Below are positions 1 through 8,886 of a stretch of DNA of 64,000 bases, piece after piece. The notes beneath the pieces were generated by a model that searched no databases, was not told where the DNA came from, and saw only the letters and a program-made list of their open reading frames with translations. The stretch is taken from positions 1-64,000 of the forward strand of contig JADFHF010000016.1 in the NCBI GenBank assembly GCA_022567305.1, written 5' to 3'. This DNA comes from Bacteroidota bacterium. GTDB lineage: Bacteria > Bacteroidota > Rhodothermia > Rhodothermales > UBA10348. Every line of letters starts with the position of its first letter. Within the stretch, counting starts at the first letter, position 1. A program made the position numbers and the translations under genes.

Positions 1-16
1 ACGAGGGACACGCACT

Positions 17-466
17 ATGCGCAGATTTTCACATACTCCTACTTGGCCAAGGCTACACCTTCTACCGGCTTTTTTGATTGCTATGGTGGCACCAGTTGGC
101 GGCATCGGCCTGCAAACGCCTCATCCTAAGACGGAGGAGCCCGTTGCGGTGATCGAGCTGACCAATATGCTGATGTTTGCGCCGGAAACCGTCAGGATCA
201 AGGCCGGAACGACCGTTGAGTGGAGAAACACGTCGCTGCTCGTTCACACGATCACGGCAGATCCTGACTTGGCAACGCTAGCTGAGAGTGTGCAGCTGCC
301 TGAAGGGGCGAAGCCCTTCAACTCAGGCAATCTTGATGCAAAGGCAACGTTTCGGCATACGTTTGATGTACCTGGTACCTATGTATACTTCTGCATCCCA
401 CACGAAGGGGCCAAGATGCGCGGTACGGTGATTGTTGAACCGATCGTCCAGCAAAAGAGCCGTTGA
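17..466 (+). CDS. Exported cupredoxin (plastocyanin-like blue copper protein)
   Basis: A 149-residue protein with a hydrophobic N-terminal segment (about residues 12-31) that looks like a signal peptide, followed by one cupredoxin domain. The type-1 copper ligands are all visible: His77, then Cys126, His129 and Met134 in a C-x2-H-x4-M loop near the C terminus. Family members shuttle single electrons in the periplasm or on the outer face of the inner membrane. A GAGG sequence 9 bases before the ATG supports the start. No partner oxidase or reductase lies beside it, so its redox partner cannot be named. The fold and copper site are secure; the physiological role is not. Confidence 0.9.
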   Translation: MRRFSHTPTWPRLHLLPAFLIAMVAPVGGIGLQTPHPKTEEPVAVIELTNMLMFAPETVRIKAGTTVEWRNTSLLVHTITADPDLATLAESVQLPEGAKPFNSGNLDAKATFRHTFDVPGTYVYFCIPHEGAKMRGTVIVEPIVQQKSR

Positions 467-816
467 TTGGCTGATTGAAAATTTTTGGGGCATCGCAACA
501 TATGCGGCTATCGAGCCTGCTTTCCACGCCGCCATTCCCGAGTCCGTTATTAGTCACCTGAACCAGGGGCTAACTCTGCTCAACCGGTACCCACTGCGGA
601 CAAACGAGGGGAGCGGGGAAGAATGGAAGGAAGGGAGTGGTTGGAAAATGATTTGACCCACCATGAACCGCGAGGCGGGAAGGACAGGCAAAGGGAGAAT
701 ACTACACGAATAACATGGTTCACCTCCGGATTCTAAACGCATTCCACAAGCCAACCATTCTGTGATTTCCGCTGTCTACGCTCTGTCCAGATCAGTGCAC
801 TAAAACGTACGACACC
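467..816. other. Intergenic gap of 350 bases
   Basis: No convincing gene, RNA or repeat is visible. Around 606-650 the plus strand is unusually purine-rich (G and A runs). Short open frames on both strands here have no recognisable motif or domain. Confidence 0.5.
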
Positions 817-1317
817 ATGAAATGGTCTCTTTCTCAATTCTCTGGGGTTACCCATGCCTTCCTCGTCATGCTACTCTTCGCCGCGTCTAACAGCCATGGG
901 CAGACGAGCCCGCTATCCCAAAAAGAAACACAGAGCGCCTTATGGGACGCCGCTACGTCGGGGGATGTCGCGGCTTTGGAGAAGGCAATAAACGACGGTG
1001 CAAATGTAAACGCCCTCGATATCCGAACTAGCCGAAACGGGCGTCGCCCTCTCAACTGGGCCGCTTTGTATAATCACCCGGAAGCCATCAGTCTTTTGCT
1101 AAAGAATGGCGCCGATATTGACGGAATGAACTTCTCAGGTTTTACTCCAGTTCACCATGCAGCTGAAGCCGGTTCACCAGATGCGGCCCGTGTACTTATT
1201 GAGGCTGGTGCTGACGTGAATCTGCCCAGCTACGAAGGTCAGACGCCGCTTCAGCGCGCTAGAAAGGAAGGCCACCAAGAAGTAGTTCGTCTCCTTGAGG
1301 CTGCTGGAGCAAAATAG
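817..1317 (+). CDS. Exported ankyrin-repeat protein
   Basis: A 166-residue protein with a signal peptide (hydrophobic residues about 13-28, ending in an SHG-Q type cleavage region) and then four ankyrin repeats filling the rest. The repeats carry the usual signatures: a DGANVN turn near residue 62, NGADID near 106, EAGADVN near 139, and a final shorter repeat ending in LLEAAGAK. Ankyrin repeats are protein-binding scaffolds, and the export signal places this one in the periplasm or outside. It stands alone, with gaps on both sides, so no partner is suggested. Confidence 0.88.
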   Translation: MKWSLSQFSGVTHAFLVMLLFAASNSHGQTSPLSQKETQSALWDAATSGDVAALEKAINDGANVNALDIRTSRNGRRPLNWAALYNHPEAISLLLKNGADIDGMNFSGFTPVHHAAEAGSPDAARVLIEAGADVNLPSYEGQTPLQRARKEGHQEVVRLLEAAGAK

Positions 1318-1707
1318 CGGTTAGTACCTGCACATCAAATTGAGCGTGCCAAAGAAGATTTTCGCCGGCGCACTATCGTGACAGCTCCCTCACCGACTCG
1401 CTGAGATGGTAAAGCCTTCCCTTCGCAGCAAGCTTTGAAGGCGATCACTCGTTTACTGACTGCCCCGATCGATGTGGTGAAGATGGCGAGGCGCTGCGCA
1501 ACGACCTATCGCTGGTCCGGCACAGCAAGATCGGCGACCACCACTTCTACGCTGGTGTTGTGATTCTCTTGTTTGTCTTGGGAAATTGTGCTCAGACGAT
1601 CGCGGAAGGCCGAACCTATTCTGGCGCAGATCCAGTTTTTGAAAACTGAACCGGCGATACGACCAGGCCATCACGTAGAGATGGACGGCGGTTCCCGCTC
1701 ACGACCT
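1318..1707. other. Intergenic gap of 390 bases, possible gene remnant
   Basis: No complete gene is seen. On the plus strand one frame is open from about 1410 to a TGA near 1650 and reads like real protein (with GEDGEALRNDLS and GDHHFYAGVVILLFVLG), but it has no plausible start codon. It may be the tail of a decayed gene. No terminator or RNA is evident. Confidence 0.3.
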
Positions 1708-2145
1708 CTACTGGTACGGATTACCTCCATGCGCCTCCCAGTACGCACTGACGACCTCTTCCATGGTCTTTCGTATTGTTTCGGATTCTTCGTACTCAGA
1801 CAGCATATCTAGAAATTCAACGGCCCAGCGGTCTTCCATATTGCCGAGGGCCAGAACAGCCATCCGGCGCATAGGGTCGTCCTTGTGATCTCGGTAAATC
1901 CGCATCACGTCGAACGACGAAACTCGATCCATGTCTAGAAAGTGGCCATATCGAATGATTTGGCGCAAAGCGCCAACTTTTACGCCCTCATTCTCTGACA
2001 GTATCGCCTCAGCGATATTCTCATTGAACTCCATCCATTGCGCTGGTGTGAGTAGTGTGTCCTGTACGGCGGCATCTTGCCCTGCAGCAGGGCTTGAAAA
2101 GGCCAGAATCACCAGGACGAGTAAAAGCTTGATAGCGTGTTTCAT
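1708..2145 (-). CDS. Exported small HEAT-repeat-like protein
   Basis: A protein of about 145 residues starting at the ATG that opens MKHAIKLLLVLVILAF, a clear signal peptide ending near Ala-Ala-Gly-Gln; the frame stays open 12 codons further upstream. The mature part is helical. Around residues 80-115 it resembles a HEAT-type repeat (MRRMAVLALGNMED followed by AVEFLDMLSEYE). Such repeats bind other proteins; no enzyme motif is seen. I cannot assign a function. It is transcribed away from the DNA glycosylase, across a 290-base gap holding nothing recognisable. Confidence 0.7.
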   Translation of the reverse strand: MKHAIKLLLVLVILAFSSPAAGQDAAVQDTLLTPAQWMEFNENIAEAILSENEGVKVGALRQIIRYGHFLDMDRVSSFDVMRIYRDHKDDPMRRMAVLALGNMEDRWAVEFLDMLSEYEESETIRKTMEEVVSAYWEAHGGNPYQ

Positions 2146-2435
2146 GGGGTATTCCGTAAGTTTGGTGGGGTATGAAGGCAATTCCCTATAAACGATAAGA
2201 AATGGGGTATTTCAAATGCAATCGCTCCAGTAATATAGCATGTAATCAGCGAATGCGTAACGTACGTACTCCTATCGCCCCAACGGCTCATCACTTGGAT
2301 TTCCATAAATCTCCAGTGCAACGTTTCCTGTCGGGCGCATTCGAGGGTTCCGCATCCTTGGAATGACGATACGAAGGCTGATAGATGCCCTCCGCTGGGC
2401 TTACCTTTCGTGCACCGAAAGGGAATGGCTGACAT

Positions 2436-3119
2436 TTGAACGAAGTCCACCGTGCATTGAAACCGCTTTCCAGCGACTTGCCGTACGATTCAGAGCTCGC
2501 TATCGCGAGCTTGAGCCGGTCCGATGAGAGGCTGGGATTCCTAATCCAACTCGTTGGCGACTATGAAATGGATTACCGTCCCACGCTCCACGTGTTTGAG
2601 GCGCTCTGCCGATCCATTACGGCCCAGCAGTTATCGGGTAAAGCCGCAGCCACGATCTACGGCAGATTTTGTGACCTCCTTCCGGAAAATATGGGTGTTC
2701 GCCCGGAAGCCATTCAAGCGTTGTCTGTCGACGCTATGCGGTCGGTGGGTCTTTCAAGGGCAAAGACGACAGCCATTCAGGACCTGGCGAAAAAAACACT
2801 CGATGGTGTGGTTCCGGCGGGGGACACCATCCATGAACTACCCGACGATGAGATCATGGATCGGCTCACGAGTGTTCGCGGCATCGGTCCGTGGACGGTC
2901 GAGATGTTGATGATGTTTCGGCTCGGTAGGCCAGATGTACTTCCCGCTACTGATCTGGGCATCCGAAAGGGATTTGCCATTCTATACGATACCATTGAGC
3001 TTCCGGGACCGAAGGCGCTTTTGAAGTATGGCGAACGGTGGCGACCCTTCCGGACTGTGGCCAGCTGGTACCTCTGGCGTGTTCTTGATCTGGCAGAAGG
3101 CGCCCTACCTCCACCATGA
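2436..3119 (+). CDS. DNA-3-methyladenine glycosylase II (AlkA/HhH-GPD family)
   Basis: A 227-residue base-excision-repair glycosylase that removes alkylated bases such as 3-methyladenine. The core HhH-GPD fold is visible: SITAQQLSGKAA at 60-71, the helix-hairpin-helix VRGIGPWTVEM at 147-157, and the Gly/Pro-rich loop ending in the catalytic aspartate Asp173 (LPATDLGI). The length matches short AlkA-like enzymes without the N-terminal Ada or TBP-like domain. The chosen start is a TTG at 2436; an ATG start would remove part of the N-terminal region. It ends four bases before the stop of the convergent methyltransferase gene. Confidence 0.9.
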   Translation: MNEVHRALKPLSSDLPYDSELAIASLSRSDERLGFLIQLVGDYEMDYRPTLHVFEALCRSITAQQLSGKAAATIYGRFCDLLPENMGVRPEAIQALSVDAMRSVGLSRAKTTAIQDLAKKTLDGVVPAGDTIHELPDDEIMDRLTSVRGIGPWTVEMLMMFRLGRPDVLPATDLGIRKGFAILYDTIELPGPKALLKYGERWRPFRTVASWYLWRVLDLAEGALPPP

Positions 3120-3123
3120 GTCC

Positions 3124-3891
3124 TCAACTCCCCTCCTGCGTTGAAACTGGTTTCTCAAATACGACGATATGCTGTTGAGGAAGGACGTCAAATGTGTCTC
3201 GCCACCGGAAGCCAGACGCGTCAAGTTCGGTTCGGATCTGATCCTCAGTCATCCGATGGACGCGAGGCGCAGCGATGGTCTCGTCTTCACCGCGATATTC
3301 GACAATAACCAATCTGCCTCCTTCTTTCAGTCCCGCATAGATATTGGTCAGCATTTCTCTCGGGTGCGAAAACTCGTGGTACGACGACACAATGAGAGCC
3401 AGATCCACTGAGGATGGTGGCAATGCGGGATTTTCGGGCGAACCCAAAACGAGTTGAATATTTCGCACGTTGTCTCGTTGCATTCGTGTGCGGATCGTAT
3501 CCAACATGGCCTGCTGAACCTCAATCGCCAAAACACGCCCCGACGGGACCAGCCGGGCTAATCGAAATGTCAGGAAGCCCGTACCCGCCCCAATATCTGC
3601 GACGACATTCGCCTGATTGAGCTCCAGAACTTGAAGCAGTCTCGACGGCAGCTCTTCTGTATCGCGAGTAGGGCGTTCCAGCCAAATGGCTCCATGTTCC
3701 GATTTCATCACATCGGCAATCTCTCGATTCATATAAATTCGACCCGTCCCGCCGTCGGTAGACGTATCCCTTTGTTCATAAACATCTTCCGCAATCCCCT
3801 GGTCGGCCGATTCCGAGCCGCAACCCACGCAGAAGACAAACACCGTAACCCAAACCCAGGCTCTATATCCTACTTTACTTGCCACCGTCAC
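3124..3891 (-). CDS. Class I SAM-dependent methyltransferase with export signal
   Basis: A 255-residue protein. Residues 10-24 form a hydrophobic segment ending in CVGC, compatible with a lipoprotein signal (Cys24), although the -3 residue is unusual. A class I methyltransferase domain follows: the SAM-binding motif DIGAGTGF lies near residue 100, an acidic residue ends the next strand (LAIEVQQ), and SSYHEF is a likely post-motif II. Related secreted or anchored UbiE-like methyltransferases occur in several phyla, and their substrates are generally unknown. The start is GTG at 3891. Cell location is an inference from the N terminus, and is odd because SAM is cytoplasmic. Confidence 0.82.
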   Translation of the reverse strand: MTVASKVGYRAWVWVTVFVFCVGCGSESADQGIAEDVYEQRDTSTDGGTGRIYMNREIADVMKSEHGAIWLERPTRDTEELPSRLLQVLELNQANVVADIGAGTGFLTFRLARLVPSGRVLAIEVQQAMLDTIRTRMQRDNVRNIQLVLGSPENPALPPSSVDLALIVSSYHEFSHPREMLTNIYAGLKEGGRLVIVEYRGEDETIAAPRVHRMTEDQIRTELDASGFRWRDTFDVLPQQHIVVFEKPVSTQEGS

Positions 3892-4519
3892 ACATCCATG
3901 TTATTCCGAAAACCAGCTTGTCTACTGCCGTATTTTTCTCTCGAACGGCTGAAAAGTTCTTTGCCGGCCATAATCCATTGGAAGGCTTCTCGTTTCGACC
4001 GTGTTTGCAGCCAACGCTATCACCCAGATCTCCGTGTTCTTCAGGGTCGAGTGAGGAGATGTCTTCGTTTGGCTCCACGGCGATGATGACCGTGCTGGCA
4101 TTCGGGCTGTACCACGCCAGGGACTCTGGAAGACGCGTACCGGTTTGGACCTGGAACCCTAATCAGAAGGCGACTCGGAATCAGATCCCGAGCCGCCTTC
4201 TTTCGAAAGAGATCCGTCTATCCTGACAACAAGGTCAATTATCGGTTGTGTTCTGGCCGTATTCAAACCAGATCAAGAGCCCGTCTACCGTCTTCCCAAA
4301 AGGGTATCCAGCTTCTCGATAATCAACCAGCGCCGTCCTACAAAAACCAGCGATTATGTTTCGCATCGTGGCTGTATGGGCTCGCCGTCGCTGCCTTGCT
4401 TTCTCAAAGTGTAATTCACGCATGATCGCTTGTGCTCCGTAGACCTGAATCCGTCTTCATGTCCAATTATCGACGCTCCCGGCCGCGACTAAAGTAGCCG
4501 GTTCAACTTTACCAACACG
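3892..4519. other. Intergenic gap of 628 bases
   Basis: No gene can be supported. The minus strand is open from about 4161 to 3875, running just into the methyltransferase start, and reads plausibly (for example ESLAWYSPNASTVIIAVEPN), but it has only a GTG at 4078 as a start and no known domain. A 62-codon minus-strand frame at 4235-4423 is equally uncertain. A strong hairpin lies at 4165-4201. Confidence 0.35.
4165..4201. terminator. Long inverted repeat, possible terminator
   Basis: AGAAGGCGACTCGGAA at 4165-4180 pairs with TCCCGAGCCGCCTTCT at 4186-4201 across a 5-base loop, with two mismatched positions that form G-U pairs in one of the two RNAs. The stem is 16 bases long and GC-rich. The plus strand continues into only three T residues and the minus strand into none, so it is not a classical rho-independent terminator. 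No clear gene ends immediately before it. Confidence 0.45.
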
Positions 4520-5029
4520 TCAATCAGACAGTTTGAATAGGGCCTTCACGGTCTCCCAGTCGTTCAAGTTGACCTCGGTTTTGCCAAACGGAAATCCGTC
4601 AATAATGACCGCCTTCATCTCTCTGTCGGACAGCTCGGTCACATCAAGTGCATCTATTGAAACTTCGTAAAAAACTTCTAAGAACCCGACTTCATACCCG
4701 AACCCGAGAGATACCGTATAGTCTACTGCAGGCACGTCAAGGGATTCAACCCCGTATGTATAAGGCATCGCGGTCCAGGTACCCTGATCTCTAAAAAACA
4801 TCAGGACAGCTCCTTCGTCAACGACTGAGACCGAAATATCCGGAATATCATATTGAACGGACGCAACGGTCCCGTTAAATACGGCATCAGCCAAGAGAAA
4901 ATCGAAATTGAGAGAGAACACGTTGGCATTTCCCGGAGGACCCGGCGGACCAGCGCTCTCTTCGACGATACAAGCGGCTCCGCCAGTCGCCAATATGACC
5001 AACAGAATTAGTTTGACGCTACTCTTCAT
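4520..5029 (-). CDS. GPPG-motif lipoprotein of unknown function
   Basis: A lipoprotein of about 169 residues. The signal peptide ends in a good lipobox (GGAAC), followed at once by a short collagen-like GPPGPPG stretch and then NVFSLNFDF, an arrangement I recognise from hypothetical lipoproteins of Bacteroidota. The rest is predicted mainly beta. The start was set at the second of two nearby ATGs (5029) because GGAGG lies seven bases before it, whereas the first ATG (5035) sits almost on that ribosome-binding site. Membrane attachment is likely; function is unknown. About 290 bases of gene-free DNA separate it from the divergent manC-like gene. Confidence 0.75.
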   Translation of the reverse strand: MKSSVKLILLVILATGGAACIVEESAGPPGPPGNANVFSLNFDFLLADAVFNGTVASVQYDIPDISVSVVDEGAVLMFFRDQGTWTAMPYTYGVESLDVPAVDYTVSLGFGYEVGFLEVFYEVSIDALDVTELSDREMKAVIIDGFPFGKTEVNLNDWETVKALFKLSD

Positions 5030-5317
5030 TGCCATACCTCCAATTATCCGTTAATGGTTCTCTTTCACCTGGAAGTCCCGAGACTACCAGTACTCAATAC
5101 AAAGGACAGACCGATGTTTAGGTAGCGATCATATCTTGCGAAAACAACGAATTGGAACTGAATTGATCTTTTTTGTGTCCAGATAATTGGACGTTTTCCC
5201 GTCTCCATATTCAGGCACATTCTTACGTTACTCTAATAGAGAAACCGTAGAAGAACGTTGTAGTACGGTGATGGCCGTTTCATTAATCCGTTGAGGTCGA
5301 AGGCCTCTTAATCCCGT

Positions 5318-6394
5318 ATGACATACGCCGTAATCATGGCTGGAGGGCGAGGAACTCGCTTCTGGCCGCTCAGTCGACGCGACAACCCAAAACAATTTAT
5401 TAACGTCGCCACTGAGGACACGTTGATTCAAACAACCGTCGCGCGATTGCTGGGTGTGATACCCGTCGAACGTTGCCTCGTGGTAACCCACGACAGATAC
5501 GTCGCTATCACCAAAGAGCAGCTTCCCGCGTTGCCCGTAGAGAATATTCTCGCGGAACCCATCAGTCGAAATACTGCGCCTTGTATTGTATTCGCAGCGA
5601 TGAAACTTCTGGAGCGTGACCCCGATGCTACGATGGTCGTCCTTCCGGCTGATCACGTGATTCAAAACGTAAAGAAATTCCAAGAGGTTCTCGGGGTTTG
5701 TATTGATCGTGCGCAGGAGGATGAGGCGTTGCTGACCATCGGTATCGAACCCTCGTATCCGTCGACTGGATACGGCTACATTCAGTATGAGGGAAGTGAC
5801 GGATACAGTGACGAAAAACCCATGGCTTATCCGGTCAAAACATTTGCTGAAAAACCGAATACGGCAACGGCTGAGCGATTCCTCGATTCCGGAGATTTTC
5901 TCTGGAATAGCGGCATTTTCGTTTGGCGTGCTGAGTCTATACTTAAAGCCGTTGCAATGCATCTGCCGAAATTATCGGGAGCGTTTTCCGATCTCGCCGA
6001 CTCTATCGGTACAGATCAGGAAGAGACTGCTACCCTCGACGCCTTTACAAAGAGTCCGAGTATCTCCATCGATTACGGTGTAATGGAGCGAGCTCGAAAC
6101 ACGTTTGTCGTTCCTGGCTCATTCGACTGGAGCGACATAGGAGATTGGCAGGCAGTTTATGAGCTGCGAAGCAAAGGAAAACACGGGAATGTTATCGTCG
6201 GCAATGCCATCGTTCAAGATTCCAGTCGCTGCTTGATCCATGCTGAAGATAGACTCATTGTTTTGGTCGGCATCCACGATACCGTCGTTGTCGACACCGA
6301 GGATGTCACACTGATTTGTAATCGAGCGAATGCCCAGCAAGTCAAGAATGTCGTCGATTACATTGGGTCCCAACAGTTGGAAGAGTATCTCTAG
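5318..6394 (+). CDS. Mannose-1-phosphate guanylyltransferase
   Basis: Makes GDP-mannose from mannose-1-phosphate and GTP in the cytoplasm, a precursor for LPS, capsule and exopolysaccharide sugars. The nucleotidyltransferase signature AGGRGTRFWP is at residues 8-17, followed by the NPKQF motif at 24-28; further family motifs are FAEKP and WNSGIFVW. At 358 residues it is the single-domain form and lacks the phosphomannose isomerase domain of bifunctional ManC/AlgA. No other sugar-nucleotide gene is near it. It ends 150 bases before tetR and could be a separate unit. Confidence 0.93.
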   Translation: MTYAVIMAGGRGTRFWPLSRRDNPKQFINVATEDTLIQTTVARLLGVIPVERCLVVTHDRYVAITKEQLPALPVENILAEPISRNTAPCIVFAAMKLLERDPDATMVVLPADHVIQNVKKFQEVLGVCIDRAQEDEALLTIGIEPSYPSTGYGYIQYEGSDGYSDEKPMAYPVKTFAEKPNTATAERFLDSGDFLWNSGIFVWRAESILKAVAMHLPKLSGAFSDLADSIGTDQEETATLDAFTKSPSISIDYGVMERARNTFVVPGSFDWSDIGDWQAVYELRSKGKHGNVIVGNAIVQDSSRCLIHAEDRLIVLVGIHDTVVVDTEDVTLICNRANAQQVKNVVDYIGSQQLEEYL

Positions 6395-6489
6395 CGTTCA
6401 TGGGCTTCCCTGTTTCTTTATGATGCTTTAACAGGGGCTTAACAATCCAATTGAATCTTGACTCAATGTATGACGTAGGGGTCATCTTC

Positions 6490-6521
6490 TGACTGATCGG
6501 TCATTTTTTGGACTGACGGTC
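6490..6521. promoter_or_regulatory. Tandem operator-like palindromes upstream of tetR
   Basis: TGACTGATCGGTCA (6490-6503) is palindromic except for one base pair. GACTGACGGTC (6511-6521) shares the same GACTGA...GGTC core and starts 21 bases later, about two helical turns. They lie 23-54 bases before the tetR ATG. This is the expected place and form for a TetR-family autoregulatory operator controlling the efflux operon. Binding is inferred, not shown. Confidence 0.6.
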
Positions 6522-6543
6522 TATCTCACGATCCTCCTACGCA

Positions 6544-7221
6544 ATGAACCCGATAAAAAACGGCCTCTCTCGCCGGGAACGAGAACGACTGGACCGGCAG
6601 GCTGCCATACTGAATGCAGCAAAGGACCTGTTCGCTGAAAAAGGGTACGCCGGTGCAACACTCGAAGAGATTGCTGCTCGAGCGGAATTTGGGAAAGGAA
6701 CCCTCTATAACTACTTCCCTGGGGGCAAAGAGCAGATGCTATTGGCCATTTTCGACCAGCTCTACGATGGCCTGTGTGAGCTGATCGAAGCTTCGTTTAG
6801 AAATGACAACCAGGAATCGTTTCGAGACACTGTGGAAGCCTTTATCGCGAATTGCTTTCAGTTTTTTTACGAGCAATTCAATCTCTTCATGATTCTCGTC
6901 AAGGAGGCTGAACAGCTGATCTTCAGTGATGATGCCGACCGAGTGGCCTATTTCGTGAGGCAGCAAAATCGCGTTTTGAAAACGCTTGCTGCTCCACTTC
7001 GCTTGGCAATGAATCGAGGCGACCTTAGAGAAATGCCTCCTGAACTATTTGCGAACATGCTGTTAGTCAACATCAAGGGATATCAGATGCGTCACTGTCC
7101 GAGGAATCTGTCCAAACCCGGCGAACTTCTTCAAACTCCGACTCGAGAACAGGCCGCATTTCTTACCGATTTGGTTCTCTACGGCGCATCTTCAAAATAT
7201 CCCGTGGAGGTATCGAAGTAA
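6544..7221 (+). CDS. TetR/AcrR-family transcriptional regulator of the efflux operon
   Basis: A 225-residue repressor-type regulator. The N-terminal helix-turn-helix spans about residues 17-64, with the typical LFAEKGYAGATLEEIAARA and GKGTLYNYF segments. The remainder is the variable ligand-binding, dimerising domain. It is the first gene of a tightly linked set: its stop codon overlaps the ATG of the tolC-like gene (TAATGA), and hlyD-like and RND genes follow. Two palindromes just upstream suggest that it represses its own operon. The inducer cannot be told from sequence. Confidence 0.93.
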   Translation: MNPIKNGLSRRERERLDRQAAILNAAKDLFAEKGYAGATLEEIAARAEFGKGTLYNYFPGGKEQMLLAIFDQLYDGLCELIEASFRNDNQESFRDTVEAFIANCFQFFYEQFNLFMILVKEAEQLIFSDDADRVAYFVRQQNRVLKTLAAPLRLAMNRGDLREMPPELFANMLLVNIKGYQMRHCPRNLSKPGELLQTPTREQAAFLTDLVLYGASSKYPVEVSK

Positions 7222-8840
7222 TGAAGAACATGACGGCGAATCCTCGACTGTTCGATCAGATCCTCAGAGGCCGAGATACGACCAGGCTCGTGCTTATGTT
7301 CATGTTGACTTTGGCCGCCGTCGTCTGGGCTCCTTCCGCGTCTGGACAAGATGTGGTTACCGCCGGGGAGGTGGTAGTAACACTCGATGAAGCCATTCAG
7401 ATCGCACTCGTAAAAAATCTGAATCTCCAGTACCAGCGATTGGATCTGGACAACGCTTCGGCGCTGATTCGGGAGGGATGGGCCGAGTTATTCCCCCAAA
7501 TAGACATCTCGTCCAGCTTCACCCGTAATGTCCGGAGCCCTGATCCTTTTGCGGGAAGTCAAGCCAGTGGATTTTTTCAGACACTCGGATTTATTGACTG
7601 GTTGTCCTACAATGAACAGGCACGAACGGATTCCGACCCGGCATCGACGCCAATCTCATTTCCTGAATTTTTCCAAAGACAGAGCGCTGGTTTAGATGAA
7701 GCCGGCATCGTCATCGATTCCGGCGACAATCCATTCTCGGTGCCCAGTGTTTATCGCTCCGGACTCAGCGTGACTCAAAAACTATTCGATGGCCGCGTAA
7801 TCTACGGAGCAGCGGGTGCGCAGAAATGGCTCGAGCCTTTCTTCGCGTCCGGCATCGACCGCCAGGAGCAATTGCTCATCGCGTCCGTGAAACGTGCTTT
7901 TTTTCTTTCGCTGTTGTCTGAGGAACAGACCCGCGTCCTCCAGCAAAGTGTTATTCGAGCCGATCGAACCCGAGAGGAGATGGCCCGCCAGGTGGCGGTC
8001 GGTACAGCTCCGAAATTTCAGCGACTTTCAGCCGAGGTCGAACTCGCCAATCTGGAAACTCAATTTGTCCAGGCAGAGAACGCATCAGAGGCGTCTCTCG
8101 ACGATCTCAAGCTCCTGATCGGTATCCCCGTAGAACAGTCTCTGAGGCTGAGGGGGAGCCTGGAGGCTTCTTTAACCGCCGATCTTGGAATCGGCACGAT
8201 CGATCAAGCAGCCGCGATTGCGCTTCAAGACCGTCCCGACCTGAAGCAAGCTCAAATCAATATTGAACTCGAACGAATTCAACTCAAAGTATCCCGGAGT
8301 GAATTCCTACCCGATCTCAGCGCGTTTTTGAATTTGAACTATGTGGGAAACATCCCGGATTTTCGTACGACGGTCAGCACCGATCCAGACGATCCATTCA
8401 AGTTTTCATCGACTGACAACGGCTACTTTAGTTCGGACTATTGGAACTGGGACATGAACGTTGGATTCCGTCTTGAGTGGAATCTGTTCAACGGGTTCGC
8501 CTCGAAACAGCGCGTGCAACAGCGCAAGATCGCCGTTCAAAAAGCGGCGCTCGATCATGAATACCTCTCTCGCTCAATCAAAGTAGAGGTCGAGCGGGCG
8601 ATTCGCGATGTAACTACCGCCCGAATTCGTCTCCGAACGCAGGAAAAAAATGTTGACCGTGCAGTACTGAACTACTCCTTCGTAGAAGCCCGACTGAAAG
8701 AAGGGGTTGCCAGCCCGATCGAGCTTAGGGAAGCGTCGGACCAGCTGGACCAGAGCCGGCTTAATTTCCTTCAAGCTATTCATGACCTGCTGGTGGCCCG
8801 TTCGACGTTCGAAACGGCGCTCGGCACCTCAACATCCTGA
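7221..8840 (+). CDS. TolC-family outer membrane efflux channel
   Basis: A 539-residue outer membrane factor that forms the exit duct of a tripartite pump. After an N-terminal signal region (hydrophobic residues about 23-40, then SASGQ) come two repeated OEP-type domains with long helices rich in Ala, Gln and Arg and the usual start, LDEAIQIALVKNLNLQ. An internal segment near residues 90-170 (many Asp, Pro and Phe) is longer than in E. coli TolC. Its start overlaps the tetR stop, so the two are probably translationally coupled. It works with the two downstream genes. Confidence 0.92.
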   Translation: MKNMTANPRLFDQILRGRDTTRLVLMFMLTLAAVVWAPSASGQDVVTAGEVVVTLDEAIQIALVKNLNLQYQRLDLDNASALIREGWAELFPQIDISSSFTRNVRSPDPFAGSQASGFFQTLGFIDWLSYNEQARTDSDPASTPISFPEFFQRQSAGLDEAGIVIDSGDNPFSVPSVYRSGLSVTQKLFDGRVIYGAAGAQKWLEPFFASGIDRQEQLLIASVKRAFFLSLLSEEQTRVLQQSVIRADRTREEMARQVAVGTAPKFQRLSAEVELANLETQFVQAENASEASLDDLKLLIGIPVEQSLRLRGSLEASLTADLGIGTIDQAAAIALQDRPDLKQAQINIELERIQLKVSRSEFLPDLSAFLNLNYVGNIPDFRTTVSTDPDDPFKFSSTDNGYFSSDYWNWDMNVGFRLEWNLFNGFASKQRVQQRKIAVQKAALDHEYLSRSIKVEVERAIRDVTTARIRLRTQEKNVDRAVLNYSFVEARLKEGVASPIELREASDQLDQSRLNFLQAIHDLLVARSTFETALGTSTS

Positions 8841-8886
8841 TGACCATATCCATCAATTGACAAACCATCGAAGACCCCTGATCGTC

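Noticed and set aside
2142-2450. A 102-codon minus-strand frame upstream of the HEAT-like gene
   Set aside because: No domain, no export signal and unnatural composition; it overlaps the better supported starts on both sides.
3631-4086. A 151-codon plus-strand frame opposite the methyltransferase
   Set aside because: It has no recognisable motif and lies largely antisense to a well supported gene.
5228-5962. A 244-codon minus-strand frame opposite the guanylyltransferase gene
   Set aside because: It is a shadow of a gene with clear catalytic motifs on the other strand.
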